Source: an uncultured Lentisphaeria bacterium (GTDB lineage Bacteria > Verrucomicrobiota > Lentisphaeria > Victivallales > Victivallaceae). From it: a stretch of DNA of 55,251 nucleotides. The notes beneath the pieces were generated by a model. The model did no database searches. It was not told where the DNA came from and saw only the letters and a program-made list of their open reading frames with translations. Numbering within the stretch: the first letter of the stretch is position 1; each line of letters begins with the position of its first letter. Of this stretch, positions 16,838 through 24,393 are shown one piece after another. The stretch covers positions 1 to 55,251 of the forward strand of contig CASDQW010000066.1 in NCBI GenBank assembly GCA_949282965.1, in the 5' to 3' direction. The translations under genes and the position numbers were made by a program.

Positions 16838-17955
16838 ATTTTCCGCGGCCGCAACAGCTCCTGAACACGAGGAGCCGCGCAACTTTCCCGTTCTATCAGA
16901 ACCGGCGGCAGAATCCGGTCCGCCACCCTTTCCCCGGCAATGCGCGCCAGCAGCAGTTCCGCGGCGGCCGCCCCCTGCCCCGAGTGCGGCACCATGATCG
17001 TGGTCAATCGCGGATACAGCTGCTCGCTGATGTCCAGGTTGTTGACGCCCAGCACCGACAATTCCTCCGGCACGCGCAGACCGAGCCGCTGCGCCTCATA
17101 CAGCACCCCGGCGGCATTGGTGTCGTTGTAGCAGAAGACAGCGGTCGTGTCCGGCATGGTCTCCAGTATCCGATGCAGCGCAGCGCGGCCGCCCTCAAAA
17201 TCCCGGCATCCGGGCAACACCCGGTCCCCGGGGAACGCCACTGCGTGCTGTGCCAGAAATGCCCGCAACGTCTCTTCCACTTTCGGACGGTTGCCCAACA
17301 GCACCATCCGGCGATGCCCCAACCGGAACAGCAGTTCCGCGCCCAGCTCGCCGATCGCCACCGGATCGACATACACGCTAGGCAGATCCGGCAGCCCCGA
17401 AAACGAAAACAGCTTCACCATCGGCACCTGCCCGGACAGCTCGACGAAAATCTCCCGGTTGCGGTCGTTGATCTCCTCCGTCAACAGCACCCCGTCCACT
17501 CCCCGCTGCAACAGTCGCTGCACCGCTTCGCGCAGTTCCGGCAAATACTGCGGCATGTCGGACACCAGATGATAACTTGCCGTGGAACCGGAACCGGAAG
17601 CCGGCCGTTCCGCACGACGCTGCACCTCTTCCCGTAGAAACGCCGAATGCACCGACGGCGTCAATTCCAAACTGTACCCGGCGCAGCGCAGCACCTCCGA
17701 AGCACCGTACAGGCTTTTGGCCGTATAGCTGTCGTAGAAACCGATCTGCCCCAGCATGCCGATGGTATAACTGCGCCCCTCACGCAGACCTTTCCCGAGA
17801 ATGCTCGGCACATAGCGATGTTTCCGGGCGATTTCCAGAATGCGCTTCCGGGTGGCGGCACTCGCTTTGACCTGATCCGCGGGCTTGTTCAGCACATTTG
17901 ACACTGTGCTGATCGCCACATTGGCCTCGCGGGCGATTTCTCTGATTGTCACCAT
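16834..17955 (-). CDS. LacI-family transcriptional regulator
   Basis: This DNA-binding sugar-responsive regulator of 373 residues starts with a canonical LacI headpiece, VTIREIAREANVAISTVSNV then LNKPADQVKASAATRKRILE. The hinge is followed by a periplasmic-binding-protein-like effector domain (SYTIGMLGQIGFYDSYTAKS, GVDGVLLTEEI, LGHRRMVLLGNRP, PDTTAVFCYNDTNAAGVLYE, LSVLGVNNLDISEQLYPRLTTI). The headpiece begins exactly at the ATG at 17955; AGGAG lies about ten bases upstream. It is the last gene before the MFS transporter, 16 bases after the GH94-like gene. The palindromic-core repeats at 26991 and 27094, with the central CG typical of LacI/GalR operators, are its likely targets, so it may regulate its own operon. 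Confidence 0.93.
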   Translation of the reverse strand: MVTIREIAREANVAISTVSNVLNKPADQVKASAATRKRILEIARKHRYVPSILGKGLREGRSYTIGMLGQIGFYDSYTAKSLYGASEVLRCAGYSLELTPSVHSAFLREEVQRRAERPASGSGSTASYHLVSDMPQYLPELREAVQRLLQRGVDGVLLTEEINDRNREIFVELSGQVPMVKLFSFSGLPDLPSVYVDPVAIGELGAELLFRLGHRRMVLLGNRPKVEETLRAFLAQHAVAFPGDRVLPGCRDFEGGRAALHRILETMPDTTAVFCYNDTNAAGVLYEAQRLGLRVPEELSVLGVNNLDISEQLYPRLTTIMVPHSGQGAAAAELLLARIAGERVADRILPPVLIERESCAAPRVQELLRPRKI

Positions 17956-17971
17956 AATCCGGAAACTCCTT

Positions 17972-20290
17972 TCACCGTTCCCCGCCGTGTCCGGCCGCTC
18001 CCGTATCACCGGGAACTTCCACCAGAACCTCATGATGCGCCGGCGCCGCATCCGGCACAATCACACCGGACTCGCACCCCGCGCCGTCCACCGTGATCCG
18101 GAGACCGGAAAGCCCCTGTTTCCGCACGATTTCGATCCGATATTCCGAACCACGCCAGCGGCGCGTGACCGCCGCCCGCCCCCAGGAGAGCGGCAGATTC
18201 GGCCGGATCCGCAACCCCTCCGGCGTCGCCCGGATGCCGAACAGGTGCTCGAACACCACCAGAAACATCCACGGCGGCGCCGCGGTAGTCATCACATCGC
18301 TGGCCCGTCCCGGGGACTTGGAATAAATACCGTGATAGTAACTCGGCACCCACAACGGGATGCAGCGCGTGATCGCCGTTTCGTCCTTTTCCCGCAACGG
18401 CAGCAACCGGTGGATGATACGGAGCGACTCATCCGGCCGCCCCAGCATGGCATTGGCCATCGCCCACATCATCGCCACGTGCGAATAACATGCGCCGTTA
18501 ACGCAGGTCCCGGCCGGTTTGGCGGTTTCGCGCCCGATCCAGGGACGGGGCTCCAGAAACGGCGGGGCATACAGTTCCGGGCCGATCGCCGTCATATTGT
18601 TCGCATCGACGGCAGCGACCAGCTTCCGAACCCGCTCCGCAGGGGCAACACCGCTGATGATCGCCCACGCCTGCACCAGCAAACTGACGCGTCCATCGGG
18701 ATCGCCGGCACAGCAGAGCCGCTCGCCGGAATCCGTGATGGCGCGAATATACCAGTCTCCGTCCCAGGCGGCGACATTGATGGCGACAGTCATCTGTTCC
18801 GCTTCGAGCTGCAATTTGCGGGCGCGCTCCGTCTCGCCGAGACGGGCCAGCAGCGGGGCAAATTCGGTGGTTGCGTTCACCAGCGCCATGGAAGTCCACG
18901 GCGATTCTCCGATGTCTTTTTTGCCGACCTCTTCCAGCGGATCGCTCCAGTCGCCCGCGCGCATCAGAGCCATGCCGTTACGCCCTTTGTGAACAAACAA
19001 CCACTCCAGACCGCGCGCCAGGGTGTCAACGACGGTACGGCCGTTCGGGAGTTTTTCCGCAAACAGCGTCACGTCGCCGGTCTCCGCGAAATAGCGGGCT
19101 CCGCACAAGGCGGCCCAGGTGGCAATATCGGCATGGGTTTGATTGGGATACACCAGCTCGGGCACCCGCGCCGAACAGCGCGGCAGAAAACCATCTTCCT
19201 CGGCTGCGCCGCAGGTCATGATGATCCACCGCCGCAGCCAGGACGGATCAAAAAGTAGCCAGGCCCAGCTGTCCTGCAGATGGTTGCGCCAGTTGAACCA
19301 GCCGGTGGATCGGGCGGAGACGGTTTGCCGGTGCAATTGTTTTTTCACCCAGCTATTCATCATGACGTTGAGAATTTCATCCGGCGTCTCCAACCGCGAA
19401 GCGGCGGTGATACCGGAGAAATACCGTTCGCTTTCCCGGATCAGCGCCTCCGCCATGCCGGGCGCGCGGCAGGCCCGGCCGGCGGCCGCGGCCTCGTCCA
19501 GTGTCTGGCCCAGCCCGAAAAAGAAATTCACCGTCTTCTCTTCTCCCGGTGCCAGCTCAATTTCGTGCTGAAGCGCCAGAATCGGCTCCTCGCCCCAGGC
19601 GTCGACATTGTTCAGCACGCCCGAGGCCAGTGAACGGCTTTCGGCAACAGGCACGTCCGCCCCCAGAAACGCCTCCCGTTCGCCACAGTAGGAATCCGCC
19701 GGCAGATCCGCCGTGAAGAAAGCGGCGTAATAATACTTCGGCGTCCGGTAATGGCGCCGTTCGCAGACCAGCACCCCGTCTCCGGCGTCGTAACGGCTGC
19801 GCTGGCACTCCAGACGGTTGTCGAGGCCGTGCAGGTCCACCAGCTGATACCCGATCAGCGAAAGTTTCCGGGGACGATCCGAACGGTTGCTCAGCCGGAC
19901 CCGGTTGATTTCCACATAACGGTCCGTCGCCAGAACCACTTCCAGCGCGGACTCCACCCCGTCCCGGGCGCTTTGAAAAACGCTCCCGGCCAACTTGTGC
20001 GTACAGCGATAGGTTTCCGACCGGTCCGGCGCGGCACCGCCGTTGACCGACCAGCAGCGGCCGGACTCCCGGTCGTACACGCAATAGTTGCGCCCGCGGG
20101 AAGCGACATTGACTTCCAGACAGTTGTAAAAAGTCGTACCCTCTCCGCGCTGGCCGACGATGGCATGAAACATGCCGTCACGCGTGTAGAGATAATTCTC
20201 CCAGCAACGCGGTGTGGCGGGATCGGTGATGACATACGAGGTGAAAGTTTCAGAAAAACTTCCCCAGCGACAAGTTCCGACGGCGTTCAT
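17972..20290 (-). CDS. GH94-family glycoside phosphorylase (cellobiose/chitobiose phosphorylase-like)
   Basis: This 772-residue protein is predicted to cleave a beta-linked disaccharide or oligosaccharide with phosphate, giving a sugar 1-phosphate in the cytoplasm. The N-terminal beta-sandwich (to about residue 270) includes WENYLYTRDGMFHAIVGQRG and VEINRVRLSNRSDRPRKLSL. A helical linker leads into the (alpha/alpha)6 barrel with STGWFNWRNHLQDSWAWLLF at about 328-347. ALMRAGDWSDPLEEVG (D447, D450) corresponds to the GDWND motif bearing the family's general acid. GESPWTSMALV and the C-terminal beta domain (GIRATPEGLRIRPNLPL) follow. There is no signal peptide. The Asn-to-Ser change in GDWSD is slightly unusual. 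It follows the pseudopilin gene by 36 bases. The exact substrate is unknown; a beta-mannoside or beta-glucoside would fit the GH26-like partner. Confidence 0.87.
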   Translation of the reverse strand: MNAVGTCRWGSFSETFTSYVITDPATPRCWENYLYTRDGMFHAIVGQRGEGTTFYNCLEVNVASRGRNYCVYDRESGRCWSVNGGAAPDRSETYRCTHKLAGSVFQSARDGVESALEVVLATDRYVEINRVRLSNRSDRPRKLSLIGYQLVDLHGLDNRLECQRSRYDAGDGVLVCERRHYRTPKYYYAAFFTADLPADSYCGEREAFLGADVPVAESRSLASGVLNNVDAWGEEPILALQHEIELAPGEEKTVNFFFGLGQTLDEAAAAGRACRAPGMAEALIRESERYFSGITAASRLETPDEILNVMMNSWVKKQLHRQTVSARSTGWFNWRNHLQDSWAWLLFDPSWLRRWIIMTCGAAEEDGFLPRCSARVPELVYPNQTHADIATWAALCGARYFAETGDVTLFAEKLPNGRTVVDTLARGLEWLFVHKGRNGMALMRAGDWSDPLEEVGKKDIGESPWTSMALVNATTEFAPLLARLGETERARKLQLEAEQMTVAINVAAWDGDWYIRAITDSGERLCCAGDPDGRVSLLVQAWAIISGVAPAERVRKLVAAVDANNMTAIGPELYAPPFLEPRPWIGRETAKPAGTCVNGACYSHVAMMWAMANAMLGRPDESLRIIHRLLPLREKDETAITRCIPLWVPSYYHGIYSKSPGRASDVMTTAAPPWMFLVVFEHLFGIRATPEGLRIRPNLPLSWGRAAVTRRWRGSEYRIEIVRKQGLSGLRITVDGAGCESGVIVPDAAPAHHEVLVEVPGDTGAAGHGGER

Positions 20291-20326
20291 GATTCGTCTT
20301 TTCTCTCTTCCGTTTCCCGCGCGGGG

Positions 20327-21145
20327 TCAGCGGATGGTTTTCTTGATGCCGTCCGCGGTCACGAGGTAGTCGATGTTTTCGAACGCCTTGTCCGCCAGGA
20401 CCCGCGTGTCTTTGGCTGTGTCCCCGACGTGACCGTCGGCAAACAGTACATTGCCCACGCCGTTGTGCCGCATGGCAATCCCGAATTTCACATTCTGCGA
20501 CACCCGCATCCCGAACGTGATGCTCTGATTCAGCGCCCGGGTGGTGTCGTCCAGCGTGTACATCGAATCCGCCAGCAGCGAGTAGCTCGACGATTTCCGC
20601 ATCAACCGCGGCACCGCGAAAAAGCTTTTCGCCACTCCCGCGCCCTGATAGGCCACGTCGCTGAGATACCGCGTCCCGTCCGTTCCCGCGTCCGCACCGC
20701 CCGTCGCGTTCATCGGATAACGCGCCCCGTAGGCCATCGCGTACACCCCCTCCTTGCCGTCGTAATACCCCTTCTGATACACGCCGCTCGGACAGCAGGT
20801 CATCGGACGCCGGCTCATCGCATTGTACGGCGCACCCGGATTCGTCCGGTCCCCGTAGAAGGTCGAGGTCGCGCTCTTCGTCAACGGCCCCTTCATCCCC
20901 AGCGACTCCCGCACCCCGGACCGCGCGTACCACGGAATGTAGGTCCCCCCATACAGATACATCATCCCGTTGTTGTCCTCCGAATACATCAGCAGCGCCA
21001 TCCCGCACTGCTTCAGGTTCGACGTGCAGCTCGCCCGCTTCGCCGTCTCACGCGCCTTGTTCAGGCTCGGCAGCAGCATCGACGCCAGAATCGCGATGAT
21101 CGCGATCACCACCAGAAGTTCGATCAGCGTGAAACTCTTCTTCAT
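20327..21145 (-). CDS. Type II-like pseudopilin with H-x9-DG domain
   Basis: This is a 272-residue type IV pilin-like protein anchored in or extruded from the inner membrane. It begins [20 protein letters not shown], followed by [20 protein letters not shown]. The conserved Glu at position +5 of the mature helix is present, but the residue before the Phe is Ser instead of the usual Gly of the prepilin peptidase site. The C-terminal part contains [16 protein letters not shown], an exact H-x9-DG motif known from planctomycete and lentisphaeral prepilin-type proteins. GGGAGGT precedes the ATG at 21145. It sits inside the glycan operon, between URO-D-like and GH94-like genes, which is unexpected for a pilus component. 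Such proteins are greatly expanded in this phylum and their function is unknown. Confidence 0.9.
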   Translation of the reverse strand: MKKSFTLIELLVVIAIIAILASMLLPSLNKARETAKRASCTSNLKQCGMALLMYSEDNNGMMYLYGGTYIPWYARSGVRESLGMKGPLTKSATSTFYGDRTNPGAPYNAMSRRPMTCCPSGVYQKGYYDGKEGVYAMAYGARYPMNATGGADAGTDGTRYLSDVAYQGAGVAKSFFAVPRLMRKSSSYSLLADSMYTLDDTTRALNQSITFGMRVSQNVKFGIAMRHNGVGNVLFADGHVGDTAKDTRVLADKAFENIDYLVTADGIKKTIR

Positions 21146-21177
21146 CCCGTACCTCCCGTTTTCCGTTTGCTCAAGAT

Positions 21178-22263
21178 TCAATAAGTTCCCAGTTCCCGAC
21201 CTTTTTCCAGAAAGAAAACAAAACTTTCATAATCCGCCGATTCCGGAATGGAATGATCACTATGAAAGATAAATCCATTGCCCTTCCGTACTTCCGGAAT
21301 CTTCGACTCCAGCTCCCGGACGATCCCCGCCCGGTCGTTCGCGGCCACCGGCCGCACATCCAGTCCTCCCATCAGCGCAATGACCGTACCGTAGTTTTGA
21401 TGAATTCGCAACAGGTCCATGCCGGCCTTCACCTCCATCGCCTCCAGACAGTCGATCCCCGTCGCCACCAGATCCGGCAGCAGCGGCTCCACGAAACCGC
21501 AGGAGTGCAGAATCACCGGCAGCGACCGCCCGTGGGCATAATCGACCATTTTCTTCAGAGACGGCCCCAGCATCTCCCGGAACATCTCCGGCGACATGAA
21601 CGGCCGCCCCTTGAACGCCAGATCGTCGTAGATCCAGATGCCGTCCGGCAGCCCTTCCTCCGCAAACAGCGTCTCCCACAGAGCCAGCTGCATGTCGGTC
21701 AGGTGTTCCGCCATCTCCCGCACCCAGTCCGGATCCAGCCCCATGCCGAGCAGCAGATTCTCATGCCCGCAGAACGGATGGATCATCTCGAACGGTCCCA
21801 CCCCTTCCCAGCAGAAGAAACGCTGCCGCCGCGCACAACGCGCACGCACCTCCCGGTACCGGTCGAAGCGGATCCGTTCCCGCGAGGGCGTGAAAAACGG
21901 TTTCGCCTTCTCCTCCCAGTCCTGCCGGTTCGTCACGGCAAACCCGATGTGTTCCGGCGTCGTGTCATGTCCCTTGTAACGACGCAGCGTGGCGCCGTTG
22001 CCGTCCAGAAGCGTTACGGTATCCTCGTCTTCGGCGACGACCTGATCCTGGAAACCGGGGTCGATTTTGTAAAGGAACGGCCAGCAGCACTCCAGATCCA
22101 GATCGAAATGCTCCGCCGGTGTCTCTCCTTCCGGCAGGTGTCCTTCCGCCACCCAGCGGCTCACCGTCGAATTCCAGAAGTGCTCGGACAGTCCGATGCG
22201 ATCCACCGGCCGGTGCCGAAGTTGTTTTCCGATCCGTTCCCGCCCCGTCAGCGCCTCCTTCAT
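21178..22263 (-). CDS. URO-D superfamily protein, possible methyltransferase/demethylase
   Basis: This 361-residue TIM-barrel protein belongs to the uroporphyrinogen decarboxylase superfamily, which also contains the zinc-dependent methylcobalamin:CoM methyltransferases MtaA and MtbA. Diagnostic segments are [20 protein letters not shown] at the N-terminus, [20 protein letters not shown] around residue 165, [16 protein letters not shown] around 245 and [13 protein letters not shown] around 290. The HSCG motif resembles the zinc-binding H-x-C site of the methyltransferases and is not typical of heme-pathway HemE. Its presence in a glycan operon argues against a heme role; methyl transfer from an O-methylated sugar or aromatic group is one possibility. 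The gap to the preceding gene is three bases, with the ribosome site inside that gene's end. Confidence 0.82.
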   Translation of the reverse strand: MKEALTGRERIGKQLRHRPVDRIGLSEHFWNSTVSRWVAEGHLPEGETPAEHFDLDLECCWPFLYKIDPGFQDQVVAEDEDTVTLLDGNGATLRRYKGHDTTPEHIGFAVTNRQDWEEKAKPFFTPSRERIRFDRYREVRARCARRQRFFCWEGVGPFEMIHPFCGHENLLLGMGLDPDWVREMAEHLTDMQLALWETLFAEEGLPDGIWIYDDLAFKGRPFMSPEMFREMLGPSLKKMVDYAHGRSLPVILHSCGFVEPLLPDLVATGIDCLEAMEVKAGMDLLRIHQNYGTVIALMGGLDVRPVAANDRAGIVRELESKIPEVRKGNGFIFHSDHSIPESADYESFVFFLEKGRELGTY

Positions 22264-22266
22264 GAT

Positions 22267-23253
22267 CTACCCCCGCGTGAAATCACATCCGGCCATGATC
22301 CGGCCGTAGGCGTACTGGTCGGACTCGACCGTCACACCGATCCCGTGCAGATCGCCGTAATTCTTGAAAATCAGGCAGCCTTCATAATCGCGGAACATCT
22401 CCGCCACCCCGGCGTCAATCCGTTCCGGGTCGTTGGTGGGAAGAATCTTCTGAATGTCGATCGGGCTCCAGAGCGCGGCCCGGTACCGGTCGAGCAGCGG
22501 CCGGAGAAAGGCCGGATCGTACACCGTCGGCTGGTCGAACTGAAAACAGTCGACTCCGGCGGCGAGCAACCGCTCCACCGCCTCGGAATTCTGACCGCAG
22601 GAGTGCATGAACACCTTCAGACCGGCGGCATGCATCATACCGAAAAGGTCCGTGTAAAGTTCTTTGAAGAACTCATCCCACATCGCCGGAGAAAACAGCA
22701 GCCCGGTCTGCGTCCCCATATCCTCATGCAGCATGTAACCGTCCGCCCCCGCCGCCGCCGCGATGGCAATCAGTTGTTCGAAAAAAGGCCGCAGCTTCCG
22801 GTTGAGTTCGTGCACCTCGTCGGGATAGAGCGCCATGTCCATCAGGTAATTTTCCAGTTTGCGCAGATATCGGGCGGTGCCGAATACCCAGTCGTGATGG
22901 GACGCCATGTGGAATTTCTCCGGTTCCCGGGCGAAATCCGCCTTCAATTTGGCGACGTTGGCGTCGAAATCCAGTTCCGGCAACCGGAAATCCGGCAACA
23001 TGTCCCAGTCCGGCAGTGCCGGTTTCTCCACCTCGCCGCCAAGGCAGCCGTCCACCACCCGGACCCACAAATTGCCCCAGAAATCATCGTAATACTCCCG
23101 CTTCCCCTCTATCCACCGTTTCTGGCGGTACCCGCGGAAGCAGTCCATCTCGCTGAGCACCATGTCCTGATGGCGCCCCCGGGTGAAGGTGACGCCGGGA
23201 CGCGGCGGCTGCTCGTGATTCACGTTGGCGAGGATTATTTCCCGGGGAGTCAT
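22267..23253 (-). CDS. URO-D superfamily protein, second operon copy
   Basis: This 328-residue protein has the N-terminal MTPREIILANVNHEQPPRPG typical of URO-D-like methyltransferase family members. The barrel includes GADGYMLHEDMGTQTGLLFS around residue 175 and AAGLKVFMHSCGQNSEAVE near 215, again with an HSCG potential metal site, and GVDCFQFDQP. The C-terminal KNYGDLHGIG segment and the terminal RIMAGCDF differ from the adjacent paralogue, and overall similarity between the two is low, so they are probably distinct subunits or enzymes rather than a recent duplication. AAAGGA precedes the ATG at 23253. It lies 18 bases after the esterase gene and three bases before the next URO-D-like gene, indicating co-translation. 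Confidence 0.82.
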   Translation of the reverse strand: MTPREIILANVNHEQPPRPGVTFTRGRHQDMVLSEMDCFRGYRQKRWIEGKREYYDDFWGNLWVRVVDGCLGGEVEKPALPDWDMLPDFRLPELDFDANVAKLKADFAREPEKFHMASHHDWVFGTARYLRKLENYLMDMALYPDEVHELNRKLRPFFEQLIAIAAAAGADGYMLHEDMGTQTGLLFSPAMWDEFFKELYTDLFGMMHAAGLKVFMHSCGQNSEAVERLLAAGVDCFQFDQPTVYDPAFLRPLLDRYRAALWSPIDIQKILPTNDPERIDAGVAEMFRDYEGCLIFKNYGDLHGIGVTVESDQYAYGRIMAGCDFTRG

Positions 23254-23271
23254 GATAGGTATCCTTTCAAG

Positions 23272-24393
23272 TTATTGTGCGTTCTTCTGGGGTTTCAGCT
23301 GAGTCTCCAGCCAGCGGTAGGCCAGTTCCCGGGCATAAATCGGGAAATCGTGCCCTTCGTCGTGAAAGAAGGCGGCGAACTGGTTTTTTCCGTTGATCTG
23401 CCAGGGATTCTTGCCGAAGGAGGCGTAATATTCCCGGATCATGCGCAGATTTTCCATCGGCGTGGAGGTGTAATCCGTCCCGATGTCCTTGATCGCCCGC
23501 ATGTAGAGCAGCGGCCGGGGCGCTCCCATCATGATGTAGATCTGCGCCGAAGCGTCGGTGTTCGGTTTGAAATTCGGCTGTTCCCCGGCGGCGAATTTGA
23601 GCCGCCACGGCTGTTTCATCCACGCCTCCTTGATCACCCAGTGCGCGCCCCCGGAATTGACGACCGCCGCCTTGACCCGGGGATCGCTCCCCCAGAAATA
23701 CAGCGAATCCCACCCGCCGAGCGAATGCCCGATGGTGCCGACGTTGGCGCCGTCGACGTAATCGAGCTTGAGCAGCGCGTCCAGCGCCCGGCTGAGGTCC
23801 CACGGGACTTTGCCGACGGTATGATGCCAGCCGGGATAACGCTTCTTCAATTCCGCCTGATAGGCGTACATGTTCTTGAATTTATCCGGATCGTCCGGCA
23901 GCGGCGCCCGCTCCCCGTAACCGCCGCGGTCAGGGACGAAGCAGATGAAACCGTGCTGAACCAGCTCCAGCGCATTCGCGCGATTGTCCCGGAGCCGCTT
24001 CTCGGCGGCGTCCTTCGCCGGAGTTTTCCATTGATTGATCATGCTGTCCTTGCCTTCGCGCCAGGTGGGGTGCGGACAGAACACCAGCGGCAGTTTCGTG
24101 CCCGGTTCGTGGTCGGGCACCAGCAGCCAGGCGCTGACCCGCTCATCCCGGTCGACGTTGTAGGAAACCCGGTAACGGGTATAGCCGTCCATCTTCACTT
24201 CTCCGTCGAACGTCATGGCCGGATCGACCGTCTCCTGCGGTCCGGCACCGACGTTGATGGTCTTTTCCCGGAACGTCCGGAAAAACTCCTGCTGTTCCTC
24301 CGGCGACGGAAAGGTGAATTTGCCATATCCTGCCCCGTAAACGGTATTCCAGCATGCGCCCAGCATGAACGCAACCATGATCCACTGCTTCAT
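23272..24393 (-). CDS. Secreted alpha/beta-hydrolase, acetyl-xylan-esterase-like
   Basis: This 373-residue exported esterase starts with the signal peptide MKQWIMVAFMLGACWNTVYG. The alpha/beta-hydrolase core shows a nucleophile elbow GTIGHSLGGWDSLYF around residues 205-220, an oxyanion-region segment LPLVFCPHPTWREGKDS, the acid-region YMRAIKDIGTDYTSTPMENL, and a C-terminal catalytic His candidate in FFHDEGHDFPIYA. This matches bacterial acetyl-xylan-esterase or dienelactone-hydrolase-like proteins, which remove acyl groups from plant polysaccharides. The ATG lies four bases inside the end of the GH26-like gene (ATGA overlap), indicating translational coupling. Deacylation would logically accompany the GH26-like endo-glycosidase, for example on acetylated mannan. 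The substrate is inferred from the neighbour. Confidence 0.82.
   Translation of the reverse strand: MKQWIMVAFMLGACWNTVYGAGYGKFTFPSPEEQQEFFRTFREKTINVGAGPQETVDPAMTFDGEVKMDGYTRYRVSYNVDRDERVSAWLLVPDHEPGTKLPLVFCPHPTWREGKDSMINQWKTPAKDAAEKRLRDNRANALELVQHGFICFVPDRGGYGERAPLPDDPDKFKNMYAYQAELKKRYPGWHHTVGKVPWDLSRALDALLKLDYVDGANVGTIGHSLGGWDSLYFWGSDPRVKAAVVNSGGAHWVIKEAWMKQPWRLKFAAGEQPNFKPNTDASAQIYIMMGAPRPLLYMRAIKDIGTDYTSTPMENLRMIREYYASFGKNPWQINGKNQFAAFFHDEGHDFPIYARELAYRWLETQLKPQKNAQ

Noticed and set aside
21178..23253. HemE (heme biosynthesis) assignment for the URO-D-like genes
   Set aside because: The HemE N-terminal PVWxMRQAGR-type region is missing, an HSCG motif is present, and the genes sit within a glycan operon.
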